A DNA stretch of 64,000 nt from Symsagittifera roscoffensis. Taxonomy: Eukaryota; Xenacoelomorpha; Acoela; Convolutidae. Under the pieces are notes generated by a model, which made no database searches, had not been told where the DNA came from, and saw only the letters and a list, made by a program, of their open reading frames with translations. Shown here piece after piece: positions 32,801 to 42,357 of the stretch. Position 1 is the first letter of the stretch. Every line of letters begins with the position of its first letter. Both the position numbers and the translations under genes were made by a program. The stretch is from contig NC_087065.1 in assembly GCF_963678635.1 (NCBI RefSeq), forward strand, positions 8,147,209-8,211,208, read 5' to 3'.

Positions 32801-35800
32801 TCATGAATCTGGACCACTCCCCGGACTCTTGATCTAATCCCAGGTGTTCAATTTCTTCTCTGAATGTCACTTTCTTATCCCTGACTTTTGTTTGCTCCAG
32901 AATTTTTTCGGGGATTTTCTCAACTAGTGATCGCACAACTTCCTTGCTATCAGTGGTGATTCCTTTTGAGACGTCAGTATTGTTCGCTGTTTTTTCTCTC
33001 CGAAGTATGGTTAGTTCCGGTGCCTCCTGACTTTTCCCTTGGATCACGGGTTTGTCATCCGATAGTTTCTCAAGCAACCTCATTAAGTCTTCATCTATTT
33101 GGACCGTTCCCTCCTCTACCTGGGTGAGATCGTGACCTTTTGCCTTGAGTGTTTCCCTCACGATTTTGGACTTGAGCATTATTCCTACCGGAATCCCTCT
33201 GCTTTTCTTCAAGATGGTCTTTTCAAGAGACTCTTTTGGCAATTCGGGATGATCTTCAATCGGTTTACCTGATTTGTCCAGCCATCTCGTGAGTGGAAGA
33301 CTGTCGTATGTTTCTTTGTCCATAAAGGAGAAACCATCTTTGATCTCAGGTCTGTCCGCCTCTCTTTGTTCTTGTCTCTCGTAGAACTCCGTCTTCTTGC
33401 TCAAGCTGTCGGCATTTTGATGTTTGTCTCGCGTTCTATGTTCAATTATCATGTTGTATCCGTCCAAGCGGACTATCCATCTCCCAATGTAGCTCTGGTC
33501 CATTGAGTACGTTTTCAGCCAGCTTAATGCTCGGTTATCTACTCGCAGTTTGAAAGGTTCACTGCCTAGGTACGCTCTGTATTTCTCGACAAAGGTGACC
33601 ACTGCGAACATCTCTGCTTTCGGTGCTCCGTACTTCATTTCTGTGTCACTTAGGACTTTGCTCCCGTATGCTATTGGTCTCAAGACTGTCTTCCCATTCC
33701 ATTCTTGTTCTTGATGGAGAACCCCAGAAATCGCGACTACCGACGCATCTGTGTCCAGCACGTACATCCCCTTCTCAGTCGGCATACCCAGTACTGGTGC
33801 CTCACATAGCTCTTTCTTTATTCTCTGGAATGACTCTTCTGCTGCGTTGTTCCACGTGAACTTCTTGCCCTTGTGTCTCATTAATTGTTGCATCGGGTAT
33901 ACCTTGTCCGCGTAGCCTTTGATGAACTCCCTGTAATAGTTAGCGAAGCCCAGGAAGCTCATCAACTGGTGCTCTGTCTTCGGTGATTTCCAGGTTAGGA
34001 CTGCTTCCACGGCGTCTGGGTCAGGTCTGATGCCGTGCTTGTCTACCATCCTGCCCAAATATTTTATTGAGTCCTTGAGTATTTCACACTTTGATGGTTT
34101 GCACTTCAGCCCCGATCTTTTCATGCACGCGAACACCTCATCAAGTCTCTCAATGTGGTCTTCTAGTGTTGGCGTTGCTATTACCACGTCGTCCACGTAG
34201 CACATTACCAGGTTGCCGTACTTCTTCGTCACGCCTATCAGCGCGTGTGCCATCAGCCGTTGAAACGTGGCTGTGGCATTGCAGAGTCCAAACGGCATCC
34301 GTTTCCATTGAAACAGACCTAACTCGCAGGCGAACCCTGTCTTGTCCCTGTCTTGTTTCCTTAATGGTACCTGCCAAAAAGCCGAGCCTAAATCAAGAGT
34401 CGTAAAAAATTTTGCATCACCTAACTTCGAGAGGCTTTCATCAATTCTAGGTATGGGATAGGCATCCTTCACCGTGACGGAGTTCAGGTATCGAAAGTCA
34501 CAACAGAACCTCAACTGGTCGCCTTTCTTTTTGGCCATCACTACTCCACACGCCCACGGTGACTTGGATGGTTCTATCATGTCATACTCTAGTAACGTCT
34601 CGATTTCTTTTCTACACGCGTCCGATTTGTGTGGGGTCATACGCCTCGCCCCCTCCCTGTGCGGTACCGCGTTTTCCTCAAGTTCTATTTCATGCTCCAC
34701 AAAATTACAACACCCGATATCCGCCTTATGCCTCGAGAAAACTTCTTCGTTCCGCTCTAGTACGTCTTTGATGGCTTCGAGCTGTTCATCTTTCAGTTTG
34801 CCCCTCAAATGTTCAATCTCCGGCAGAACCGGTTTATCTGTCTGCATCTCATCTAGTGTGGGTCGCTCTGGAAAGTTTGAACAGCTCGACAGCCCATCGT
34901 CCGTTTCTGACTTAAGAGATTTAATTAGGCCTGAAGAATATTTAATTTTTTGCAATCGTCTCAAGATACAAATTTTATCCCTGTGATTGGGACAATCAAC
35001 AACTTCATTTTGTTTTAAGTTCTCAATCGTTTCATATCGAGTTTTAACCGGCAAAGCATATCCCAGTTTCCTCCCTCTCTGTATCGTGATCGGTATGTCA
35101 AGGGTATTCAACAAGACACTGACGCAGAGACCACTCTTCGTTATCGAAAATGATCTTCCTAAAACAGCAGCACTTTGACTATTAGGGTTTGGAACTATAC
35201 ATACTTGCTTATTGTCACTTAGTTCATTGTAGTTTTTCATCCTCAAGCTCACGATTGCTGCTTCATTAGCTTTTAGCCTCACTCTCCTACTCAAGAATAC
35301 CGGTGCTTTGTTTTCATTTGCCATTATCAAATTTACCGGTTTGATTGCGTACCTCCTATCCGGGTTCCGTATCCTGAACATTGCATTATTTAGATCAATC
35401 GTTACGTCGAAATTCCTGATGAAGTCTCTGCCCAAAATGAATTGGTCAGATTCATCCAGGTTTTCTACCACGATGAAGCTCATCCACAGGTTACGTTCTC
35501 CCAAATTGAGGGCTATTATCGGCGTCCTGCCTAGCACCCGAAGGGCCCCTTTGTTCGCAGCTGACAGCCGTATTCTCGAGTCTATCAAATCATCTTTGTT
35601 GAAGCCCATTCGCTCCCAAGTCTCAATTGGTATGACACTCAAGACCGCTCCCGTGTCAAGTAACCCACGTAACTGAGTCTTCTTTCCACTTATGTCCAAC
35701 ACGTGCCCTGTCACGTCTGCTTCCGTTCCGATGTGCATTGCATCTTCTTCAAGCATAGCACAGTGTCCAATCGATCTTACTTTCAATTCCTCCTTCCCTA

Positions 35801-36293
35801 CATAGATTTGTCCAATCAGGTCTTCGTCGCATGTTATCATCGTCTTGGTATAGATGTTGATTCCATCTATGTTTAGCATAACCTCGTGTGGACCGTAAGC
35901 TTCAGTGTATCTGTTATCAACACGTACCGACTTGCTGCCCCCTCTCGTGAGTAGTGCCCTGAGCGCTCTAGAAGTAGTTCGTGGACTTATTCCACTCAAG
36001 TAGTCTGCATACACGTCAATGTGCATTAACGTCTGGTCGCTCGGCTCGCTCAAGTTTCTAGTCACCTCGTGGCCGCCCACTGTGATTATCGACATTATTC
36101 TTGCTCCGATTTTCGATATTCCAAAGGGTTTACCTGTCACCATTTTCACGGTGTTACAATTCCCGTTCTTTGTTGAGCCCGTTCTAGCCTCTGGTACTAC
36201 GTTCGTTCCGGTTAATGCTTCGTTAAAATTCTGTCTCTCGATCTCCAACTTTAGTCGTTGCTCTATTTCTTTCGCAGCCAGATCTTGTTTCAC
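29820..36293 (-). CDS. Giant-element ORF1, downstream part: protease to integrase plus macro-like C-terminus
   Basis: The second half of the duplicated gag-pol. It repeats gag end, protease, RT and RNase H (33,000-36,290, the same residues as the upstream ORF) and alone carries the rest. Integrase has the H2C2 zinc site (H-x4-H near residue 1387, C-x2-C near 1421) and a catalytic D-D-35-E (QIDHQ, SDNGKAF, GLVERQ, about 1451-1548), then a GPY/F module (KKWRGPF, near 1688). About 450 further residues follow: an acidic linker, a basic RTGNRKRTGMRYNR patch, and residues about 2011-2157 resembling the macro domain of TARG1/OARD1-type proteins (YLCFLVTR, then VSMPVYDPNRGKL, then an AILHVVF helix). 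The position that is catalytic Asp in TARG1 is Gly here. The start at 36293 is a GTG inside the normal reading frame, not a natural start, so this copy lacks its gag start. Confidence 0.85.
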   Translation of the reverse strand: MKQDLAAKEIEQRLKLEIERQNFNEALTGTNVVPEARTGSTKNGNCNTVKMVTGKPFGISKIGARIMSIITVGGHEVTRNLSEPSDQTLMHIDVYADYLSGISPRTTSRALRALLTRGGSKSVRVDNRYTEAYGPHEVMLNIDGINIYTKTMITCDEDLIGQIYVGKEELKVRSIGHCAMLEEDAMHIGTEADVTGHVLDISGKKTQLRGLLDTGAVLSVIPIETWERMGFNKDDLIDSRIRLSAANKGALRVLGRTPIIALNLGERNLWMSFIVVENLDESDQFILGRDFIRNFDVTIDLNNAMFRIRNPDRRYAIKPVNLIMANENKAPVFLSRRVRLKANEAAIVSLRMKNYNELSDNKQVCIVPNPNSQSAAVLGRSFSITKSGLCVSVLLNTLDIPITIQRGRKLGYALPVKTRYETIENLKQNEVVDCPNHRDKICILRRLQKIKYSSGLIKSLKSETDDGLSSCSNFPERPTLDEMQTDKPVLPEIEHLRGKLKDEQLEAIKDVLERNEEVFSRHKADIGCCNFVEHEIELEENAVPHREGARRMTPHKSDACRKEIETLLEYDMIEPSKSPWACGVVMAKKKGDQLRFCCDFRYLNSVTVKDAYPIPRIDESLSKLGDAKFFTTLDLGSAFWQVPLRKQDRDKTGFACELGLFQWKRMPFGLCNATATFQRLMAHALIGVTKKYGNLVMCYVDDVVIATPTLEDHIERLDEVFACMKRSGLKCKPSKCEILKDSIKYLGRMVDKHGIRPDPDAVEAVLTWKSPKTEHQLMSFLGFANYYREFIKGYADKVYPMQQLMRHKGKKFTWNNAAEESFQRIKKELCEAPVLGMPTEKGMYVLDTDASVVAISGVLHQEQEWNGKTVLRPIAYGSKVLSDTEMKYGAPKAEMFAVVTFVEKYRAYLGSEPFKLRVDNRALSWLKTYSMDQSYIGRWIVRLDGYNMIIEHRTRDKHQNADSLSKKTEFYERQEQREADRPEIKDGFSFMDKETYDSLPLTRWLDKSGKPIEDHPELPKESLEKTILKKSRGIPVGIMLKSKIVRETLKAKGHDLTQVEEGTVQIDEDLMRLLEKLSDDKPVIQGKSQEAPELTILRREKTANNTDVSKGITTDSKEVVRSLVEKIPEKILEQTKVRDKKVTFREEIEHLGLDQESGEWSRFMKEDETGEGKLSGERKEWDEDSDESSEDQDSLCMILAEEKVRQHDRELQTDPSSGTYNLEMQEVRGGTELEKIAVSRKPLRELSCNSNVRTNLVPEDDMKIMKRIICVKLSDDIHNPGEMNGQIMALKEHVKARYRLSDLIRAQKNDKMTSNLSKWIHSGVKEKGELEEDSYKILSQFYKEKRDLLYHTAEGVVACKRRDEEKILHKHNLIILPQLYQTEVLFRSHDQMGHQGIDKVQQRILHRFDWPGMRKACERWVNACLACLQVKDPRKMKFPLKSVESSEFNEVVQIDHQKICMTESGYNQILVIIDHFTKLAEAVPCQTASAEETCDHLITHWISRYGCPMTFQSDNGKAFVGDLTKELMKRSHIAQAHSTTYHPQTNGLVERQNRTLVNMLRVYCSRYMTDWDKYLPQVVGAYNSTQHSTTGISPFMMLTGRERAMPLTFFYPEYEGKRTSPQAYVKEAIKRQQELNELCRRNTAQAQTRQRKKYDEKILRAKPYEVGQYVWVFQNVIPPKGTKKLLKKWRGPFMITEVHQQGRFYRLSTGRAAHYENLKPHVPSPEDWCLPKDMEGLDYLVVEPACEVNEKGTREKNDGNENLSLDDNEKIEVESDAGSFVEEDWNDPEQNEVPKWMEPDRPTPPETRTGNRKRTGMRYNRYGDDFLIDKIQPEKLSEELLGVGELEAEEEWQVIDDGGHYPQDDYSTPELETDLEQSEIERRENSNLRILEWMRDVKDESREGQSIQQIDVSAASYMKTEDPLFGWTATDRPLDIPKDNSDPTSTGTSINIFVRGVGVGLTHTENLMIKKLKEVRETSGLELEEEEPEPTIGRNFKTKFEIPNEYSENIMITDSDFILSNRTSAICITADMSFKSRLEADFKREYQNVEFLFRQRPGLGGIAALPPSVAQVPGKYLCFLVTRVNDRNIIDPEHVILALTRLRDFMIERGIVEVSMPVYDPNRGKLSSRELYAILHVVFAETEIMVHLHKKYYLSIA

Positions 36294-36350
36294 TTTGGCA
36301 ATTGCTTCCGTCGCCGCTCTCTCATAATTTATCTCTAGAGAGCTCCCGGC
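32924..36350 (-). repeat. Tandem duplication within ORF1, left unit
   Basis: 3,427 bp repeated at 36367-39793 (offset exactly 3,443). I found no difference between the units wherever I compared them, and the encoded residues are the same. It covers the end of gag, protease, RT, RNase H and part of the connection to integrase. Confidence 0.95.
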
Positions 36351-39300
36351 ACAACTAGAGAGCTCCCTAGTGATCGCACAACTTCCTTGCTATCAGTGGT
36401 GATTCCTTTTGAGACGTCAGTATTGTTCGCTGTTTTTTCTCTCCGAAGTATGGTTAGTTCCGGTGCCTCCTGACTTTTCCCTTGGATCACGGGTTTGTCA
36501 TCCGATAGTTTCTCAAGCAACCTCATTAAGTCTTCATCTATTTGGACCGTTCCCTCCTCTACCTGGGTGAGATCGTGACCTTTTGCCTTGAGTGTTTCCC
36601 TCACGATTTTGGACTTGAGCATTATTCCTACCGGAATCCCTCTGCTTTTCTTCAAGATGGTCTTTTCAAGAGACTCTTTTGGCAATTCGGGATGATCTTC
36701 AATCGGTTTACCTGATTTGTCCAGCCATCTCGTGAGTGGAAGACTGTCGTATGTTTCTTTGTCCATAAAGGAGAAACCATCTTTGATCTCAGGTCTGTCC
36801 GCCTCTCTTTGTTCTTGTCTCTCGTAGAACTCCGTCTTCTTGCTCAAGCTGTCGGCATTTTGATGTTTGTCTCGCGTTCTATGTTCAATTATCATGTTGT
36901 ATCCGTCCAAGCGGACTATCCATCTCCCAATGTAGCTCTGGTCCATTGAGTACGTTTTCAGCCAGCTTAATGCTCGGTTATCTACTCGCAGTTTGAAAGG
37001 TTCACTGCCTAGGTACGCTCTGTATTTCTCGACAAAGGTGACCACTGCGAACATCTCTGCTTTCGGTGCTCCGTACTTCATTTCTGTGTCACTTAGGACT
37101 TTGCTCCCGTATGCTATTGGTCTCAAGACTGTCTTCCCATTCCATTCTTGTTCTTGATGGAGAACCCCAGAAATCGCGACTACCGACGCATCTGTGTCCA
37201 GCACGTACATCCCCTTCTCAGTCGGCATACCCAGTACTGGTGCCTCACATAGCTCTTTCTTTATTCTCTGGAATGACTCTTCTGCTGCGTTGTTCCACGT
37301 GAACTTCTTGCCCTTGTGTCTCATTAATTGTTGCATCGGGTATACCTTGTCCGCGTAGCCTTTGATGAACTCCCTGTAATAGTTAGCGAAGCCCAGGAAG
37401 CTCATCAACTGGTGCTCTGTCTTCGGTGATTTCCAGGTTAGGACTGCTTCCACGGCGTCTGGGTCAGGTCTGATGCCGTGCTTGTCTACCATCCTGCCCA
37501 AATATTTTATTGAGTCCTTGAGTATTTCACACTTTGATGGTTTGCACTTCAGCCCCGATCTTTTCATGCACGCGAACACCTCATCAAGTCTCTCAATGTG
37601 GTCTTCTAGTGTTGGCGTTGCTATTACCACGTCGTCCACGTAGCACATTACCAGGTTGCCGTACTTCTTCGTCACGCCTATCAGCGCGTGTGCCATCAGC
37701 CGTTGAAACGTGGCTGTGGCATTGCAGAGTCCAAACGGCATCCGTTTCCATTGAAACAGACCTAACTCGCAGGCGAACCCTGTCTTGTCCCTGTCTTGTT
37801 TCCTTAATGGTACCTGCCAAAAAGCCGAGCCTAAATCAAGAGTCGTAAAAAATTTTGCATCACCTAACTTCGAGAGGCTTTCATCAATTCTAGGTATGGG
37901 ATAGGCATCCTTCACCGTGACGGAGTTCAGGTATCGAAAGTCACAACAGAACCTCAACTGGTCGCCTTTCTTTTTGGCCATCACTACTCCACACGCCCAC
38001 GGTGACTTGGATGGTTCTATCATGTCATACTCTAGTAACGTCTCGATTTCTTTTCTACACGCGTCCGATTTGTGTGGGGTCATACGCCTCGCCCCCTCCC
38101 TGTGCGGTACCGCGTTTTCCTCAAGTTCTATTTCATGCTCCACAAAATTACAACACCCGATATCCGCCTTATGCCTCGAGAAAACTTCTTCGTTCCGCTC
38201 TAGTACGTCTTTGATGGCTTCGAGCTGTTCATCTTTCAGTTTGCCCCTCAAATGTTCAATCTCCGGCAGAACCGGTTTATCTGTCTGCATCTCATCTAGT
38301 GTGGGTCGCTCTGGAAAGTTTGAACAGCTCGACAGCCCATCGTCCGTTTCTGACTTAAGAGATTTAATTAGGCCTGAAGAATATTTAATTTTTTGCAATC
38401 GTCTCAAGATACAAATTTTATCCCTGTGATTGGGACAATCAACAACTTCATTTTGTTTTAAGTTCTCAATCGTTTCATATCGAGTTTTAACCGGCAAAGC
38501 ATATCCCAGTTTCCTCCCTCTCTGTATCGTGATCGGTATGTCAAGGGTATTCAACAAGACACTGACGCAGAGACCACTCTTCGTTATCGAAAATGATCTT
38601 CCTAAAACAGCAGCACTTTGACTATTAGGGTTTGGAACTATACATACTTGCTTATTGTCACTTAGTTCATTGTAGTTTTTCATCCTCAAGCTCACGATTG
38701 CTGCTTCATTAGCTTTTAGCCTCACTCTCCTACTCAAGAATACCGGTGCTTTGTTTTCATTTGCCATTATCAAATTTACCGGTTTGATTGCGTACCTCCT
38801 ATCCGGGTTCCGTATCCTGAACATTGCATTATTTAGATCAATCGTTACGTCGAAATTCCTGATGAAGTCTCTGCCCAAAATGAATTGGTCAGATTCATCC
38901 AGGTTTTCTACCACGATGAAGCTCATCCACAGGTTACGTTCTCCCAAATTGAGGGCTATTATCGGCGTCCTGCCTAGCACCCGAAGGGCCCCTTTGTTCG
39001 CAGCTGACAGCCGTATTCTCGAGTCTATCAAATCATCTTTGTTGAAGCCCATTCGCTCCCAAGTCTCAATTGGTATGACACTCAAGACCGCTCCCGTGTC
39101 AAGTAACCCACGTAACTGAGTCTTCTTTCCACTTATGTCCAACACGTGCCCTGTCACGTCTGCTTCCGTTCCGATGTGCATTGCATCTTCTTCAAGCATA
39201 GCACAGTGTCCAATCGATCTTACTTTCAATTCCTCCTTCCCTACATAGATTTGTCCAATCAGGTCTTCGTCGCATGTTATCATCGTCTTGGTATAGATGT

Positions 39301-42061
39301 TGATTCCATCTATGTTTAGCATAACCTCGTGTGGACCGTAAGCTTCAGTGTATCTGTTATCAACACGTACCGACTTGCTGCCCCCTCTCGTGAGTAGTGC
39401 CCTGAGCGCTCTAGAAGTAGTTCGTGGACTTATTCCACTCAAGTAGTCTGCATACACGTCAATGTGCATTAACGTCTGGTCGCTCGGCTCGCTCAAGTTT
39501 CTAGTCACCTCGTGGCCGCCCACTGTGATTATCGACATTATTCTTGCTCCGATTTTCGATATTCCAAAGGGTTTACCTGTCACCATTTTCACGGTGTTAC
39601 AATTCCCGTTCTTTGTTGAGCCCGTTCTAGCCTCTGGTACTACGTTCGTTCCGGTTAATGCTTCGTTAAAATTCTGTCTCTCGATCTCCAACTTTAGTCG
39701 TTGCTCTATTTCTTTCGCAGCCAGATCTTGTTTCACTTTGGCAATTGCTTCCGTCGCCGCTCTCTCATAATTTATCTCTAGAGAGCTCCCGGCCGCGGAC
39801 TCTAACGCACCGCTAACATGTGTTACAGCTTTCACTGTCTTCGTCGGCAATTCGGTGTTTGGTGCCCCTAAGTTCCTAGATTCGAACTCGTTTTGCCTGT
39901 TCCGCTGATTCTGCACCGCCGCTAATGCCAACTTATGTTTGGGGTGATTCTGGTCCTTGACCGCTTCCCAGAACAAGGGACAATCCATTCTGAAGTGCCC
40001 CTCCTGGTTACAGAAAAAACATCTGGCGCCTATCTTGATGATTAAGCCATTATAGTACTCGTGTTCCTCCATCTGACTCATGTCCTCCTCATCCGGTGCA
40101 TAACCTAGGCTCTTCATGCCTTGTTTGTACGTTGTGCAGTCAGCCACATGATGATCCGCTGACCCGCAGTTCGCGCATGATCTGCGCTTATCCATATCAT
40201 CTCTAGGTTTGTACCATGATGACCTCTGGGGTTGGCTTCCCCCTTGCGTGTTCCTGTTTTCAGAATATGAGTACTTCTTAGGTTTCATCAGCATGTATTC
40301 TCTTGATTTCTGTCTCATTTCTTCTGGTGTGGGTGCGCTGTCCTTCGACAACGTGTAGTATGTTGCTAACATTGTCCTTAAGTCATCACTTTTCACCCCA
40401 TCAATGAACTTCGAGGCAATGCTAAAGTTCCGTCTGTTTGTCGACTCCTCTGGGTCACTCCTCCTTCTCAAGCTCTCGAGGTCATCTAGGAACCGATCTA
40501 TTGACTCGTCGTCCCTCTGTCTCCTTTTTTCAAATCGCATCATCGCTTGATGACCCTTCATGCCTGAGCCGAATCTGTTCAACAGTATTTCAAAGATTTT
40601 GTCCGCGGTGTCGCGTTCTTCTTCTTTCTTCGCAACCACACACTTTAATGCCGTGCCTTCTAAATTGCTGAGTATGGCTGTGCACGCTTGTCTTTCGTCA
40701 CTCAAGTTATCTTGCTCTAGATGTAGTCTCATCACTTCCACCCAAGTGTCAATGCATCCATCGGAGTCATCTTTGAATTCTTTTGGCTTCTTGAATGTTT
40801 TTCTTGATTTTCCCTCTCTCCTGTCGCTCGAGTCAGTGTTCCTCGTGGCGAAGGCCTCTAGAGTCCTGTTCATCATCTCCCAAGTGCTGGCCCATGTCAT
40901 AGCATCCGGTCCTGAGTTGCTGTTGGCTGTTGAGTCTCCCGGACCAGTCGTCGTGTTCGACGTTCCACTCTTCATTATTGTTTTCGCAGCTGTTGGTGCT
41001 ATGCTTATCGCATCCCTGGGTATGGGCAACGGTGTCGATTGCCGTTTGTTTCTTTGTGGTTCTACAAAATCAACTCTGGTGCCTTGCGTACGATCCGCTG
41101 CCGGTCTCTCTTGTGGTGTAGAACCTCTCAAGATTGCATCCAACTTCGCCTGTATTGCACACGAACTCTCTGCTTGACTCTTGCTCATTGTGTCCATTCT
41201 CCTTTCCAGGCTCCCTAATTGGCTGTTAACATCATCATATCGGTTCTTCAACTGTTGCATGTCTGTTTTGATGTTCTTTTCTCGTTCTTCATTGGTGGCC
41301 TCTACCTTGTCTGACATTTCCTTGAGTCTCTCCTCTGTTGCTTTAGCTAGGTTAAAATAACTGTCTAGATACTCGTGCTTGTTGTATCTTATCTCCTTTT
41401 TTATCACCTCTCTGTCTTCTTCACTGTTCTTAAGTCTTTTGTCGATCTGATTTAATTTCGCCAACAAATCGCCCAGCTCAATGGTAGTCTCTTCATGGTC
41501 AGCCGTGGGTTTCTCTTCGGCCATAGCCTCTGCTTTAGCTTGTTCCTCATTCTGGCCGGTTTCTGTCGCTTTCGTGCTCACTGTACCAAATGTTCGTGCT
41601 CTTTCTGCTTTTGGCTCTTCAGTCGCGTTTTCTCTCGTTTTTATTCCGAACATTATTCCCAATTTTTCCGTAAAAGATGTCCTCTTTACTTGAGAGTCTT
41701 CTTTCACCGTTTCTTCGATGTTGCCTATTGCATCTTCCGCGTCATCTATCGGTGAGAACTCTATGGGTTTCTGGTTCGGTTCCTCTGTATTGGGCATTGG
41801 AGTTGACTCTGTCGCCATCTTCCCTGTTTCATCCACACTTTGATCAGGTGTCTCTAGATCAATCTCGATGGTGGGTTCTACTCTCTCCCCTTCCGTGCCC
41901 TCTTTCGCCCTGTTCTCCGCTGTACTCCTTGTGCTGACCATGTTAACTGAAAAGTTCTTCTTTGTTATCTTCGGACCCATTGGTGTTGCTTTGCTTAGCG
42001 ACGAATTATACTTAGCTTCGGTCGATCTTTTTTCAGCTACCGGTACCCTGCTCCGCCTCAT
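36335..42061 (-). CDS. Giant-element ORF1, upstream part: gag, protease, RT, RNase H (1908 aa, truncated)
   Basis: Gag and pol share one frame with no frameshift. Residues 1-400 are charged with a coiled coil at about 195-310. A capsid-like helical retrotransposon gag region spans about 410-570. Two CCHC zinc knuckles follow (C-x2-C-x4-H-x4-C at 629-642 and 680-693) for RNA binding. Protease has LLDTGA (988-990) and ILGRDF. RT has LDLGSAFWQVPL and the YVDD active site (1474-1477). RNase H has DTDAS (near 1620) and HQNADSLS. The order gag-PR-RT-RH, followed by integrase in the downstream part, identifies Ty3/gypsy (Metaviridae). About ten residues past the duplication breakpoint the frame ends at TAG in the junction, so integrase is missing from this ORF. 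A start at residue 41 (MVSTRS) is an alternative to residue 1. Confidence 0.92.
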   Translation of the reverse strand: MRRSRVPVAEKRSTEAKYNSSLSKATPMGPKITKKNFSVNMVSTRSTAENRAKEGTEGERVEPTIEIDLETPDQSVDETGKMATESTPMPNTEEPNQKPIEFSPIDDAEDAIGNIEETVKEDSQVKRTSFTEKLGIMFGIKTRENATEEPKAERARTFGTVSTKATETGQNEEQAKAEAMAEEKPTADHEETTIELGDLLAKLNQIDKRLKNSEEDREVIKKEIRYNKHEYLDSYFNLAKATEERLKEMSDKVEATNEEREKNIKTDMQQLKNRYDDVNSQLGSLERRMDTMSKSQAESSCAIQAKLDAILRGSTPQERPAADRTQGTRVDFVEPQRNKRQSTPLPIPRDAISIAPTAAKTIMKSGTSNTTTGPGDSTANSNSGPDAMTWASTWEMMNRTLEAFATRNTDSSDRREGKSRKTFKKPKEFKDDSDGCIDTWVEVMRLHLEQDNLSDERQACTAILSNLEGTALKCVVAKKEEERDTADKIFEILLNRFGSGMKGHQAMMRFEKRRQRDDESIDRFLDDLESLRRRSDPEESTNRRNFSIASKFIDGVKSDDLRTMLATYYTLSKDSAPTPEEMRQKSREYMLMKPKKYSYSENRNTQGGSQPQRSSWYKPRDDMDKRRSCANCGSADHHVADCTTYKQGMKSLGYAPDEEDMSQMEEHEYYNGLIIKIGARCFFCNQEGHFRMDCPLFWEAVKDQNHPKHKLALAAVQNQRNRQNEFESRNLGAPNTELPTKTVKAVTHVSGALESAAGSSLEINYERAATEAIAKVKQDLAAKEIEQRLKLEIERQNFNEALTGTNVVPEARTGSTKNGNCNTVKMVTGKPFGISKIGARIMSIITVGGHEVTRNLSEPSDQTLMHIDVYADYLSGISPRTTSRALRALLTRGGSKSVRVDNRYTEAYGPHEVMLNIDGINIYTKTMITCDEDLIGQIYVGKEELKVRSIGHCAMLEEDAMHIGTEADVTGHVLDISGKKTQLRGLLDTGAVLSVIPIETWERMGFNKDDLIDSRIRLSAANKGALRVLGRTPIIALNLGERNLWMSFIVVENLDESDQFILGRDFIRNFDVTIDLNNAMFRIRNPDRRYAIKPVNLIMANENKAPVFLSRRVRLKANEAAIVSLRMKNYNELSDNKQVCIVPNPNSQSAAVLGRSFSITKSGLCVSVLLNTLDIPITIQRGRKLGYALPVKTRYETIENLKQNEVVDCPNHRDKICILRRLQKIKYSSGLIKSLKSETDDGLSSCSNFPERPTLDEMQTDKPVLPEIEHLRGKLKDEQLEAIKDVLERNEEVFSRHKADIGCCNFVEHEIELEENAVPHREGARRMTPHKSDACRKEIETLLEYDMIEPSKSPWACGVVMAKKKGDQLRFCCDFRYLNSVTVKDAYPIPRIDESLSKLGDAKFFTTLDLGSAFWQVPLRKQDRDKTGFACELGLFQWKRMPFGLCNATATFQRLMAHALIGVTKKYGNLVMCYVDDVVIATPTLEDHIERLDEVFACMKRSGLKCKPSKCEILKDSIKYLGRMVDKHGIRPDPDAVEAVLTWKSPKTEHQLMSFLGFANYYREFIKGYADKVYPMQQLMRHKGKKFTWNNAAEESFQRIKKELCEAPVLGMPTEKGMYVLDTDASVVAISGVLHQEQEWNGKTVLRPIAYGSKVLSDTEMKYGAPKAEMFAVVTFVEKYRAYLGSEPFKLRVDNRALSWLKTYSMDQSYIGRWIVRLDGYNMIIEHRTRDKHQNADSLSKKTEFYERQEQREADRPEIKDGFSFMDKETYDSLPLTRWLDKSGKPIEDHPELPKESLEKTILKKSRGIPVGIMLKSKIVRETLKAKGHDLTQVEEGTVQIDEDLMRLLEKLSDDKPVIQGKSQEAPELTILRREKTANNTDVSKGITTDSKEVVRSLGSSLVVPGAL
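36351..36366. other. 16-bp filler at the duplication junction
   Basis: The filler reads acaactagagagctcc. Its 12-base block ctagagagctcc copies the flank a few bases to the left (36335-36346), and its first bases cacaact (with 36350) copy the right flank (gcacaact, near 36377). Such two-sided templated insertions are typical of polymerase-theta end joining or of template switching. Confidence 0.85.
36367..39793 (-). repeat. Tandem duplication within ORF1, right unit
   Basis: Second 3,427-bp unit. It is contiguous with the natural gag sequence on its right. On its left the frame runs into the filler and stops. Confidence 0.95.
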
Positions 42062-42357
42062 TATTTACAATTGTTATTATTTACAATATTATTATCTACA
42101 AAAATTCTATTCTAAGGTTTAAAAACTCCAAGGAAAAAGAAATTAATAATTCGCTAAAAACAATTTTTCTTGAACTCTTGTAAGCTCTTTCGTGTTAGGT
42201 TAGGATAGGGAACGTGTTGAACGTGTTGTTATACTTGGTGCTTCAACCTAACCTATTACTTTTGTAGTACCCCCTTCCTAATGCTGTTCCAAGACTTTCT
42301 CTTTACCGTCCCAAGACCGTTCAGCGTTGTCCCTGTACTTCTCGTTGGTACCTTTAG

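Noticed and set aside
36335-36350. Duplication of ORF1 as a simple assembly error
   Set aside because: Not fully excluded, but the 16-bp filler with copies of both flanks is a real repair-type junction that an overlap error would not create.
29920-42122. Many + strand open frames across the giant element (for example 40560-41177, 34474-34986)
   Set aside because: They lie antisense to well-supported gag-pol and have no recognisable domains; shadow frames of a GC-balanced coding region.
42190-42280. TTAGG-like words (gttaggttagg, cctaacctatt)
   Set aside because: Only two units in a row, inside the element's leader; not a telomeric array.
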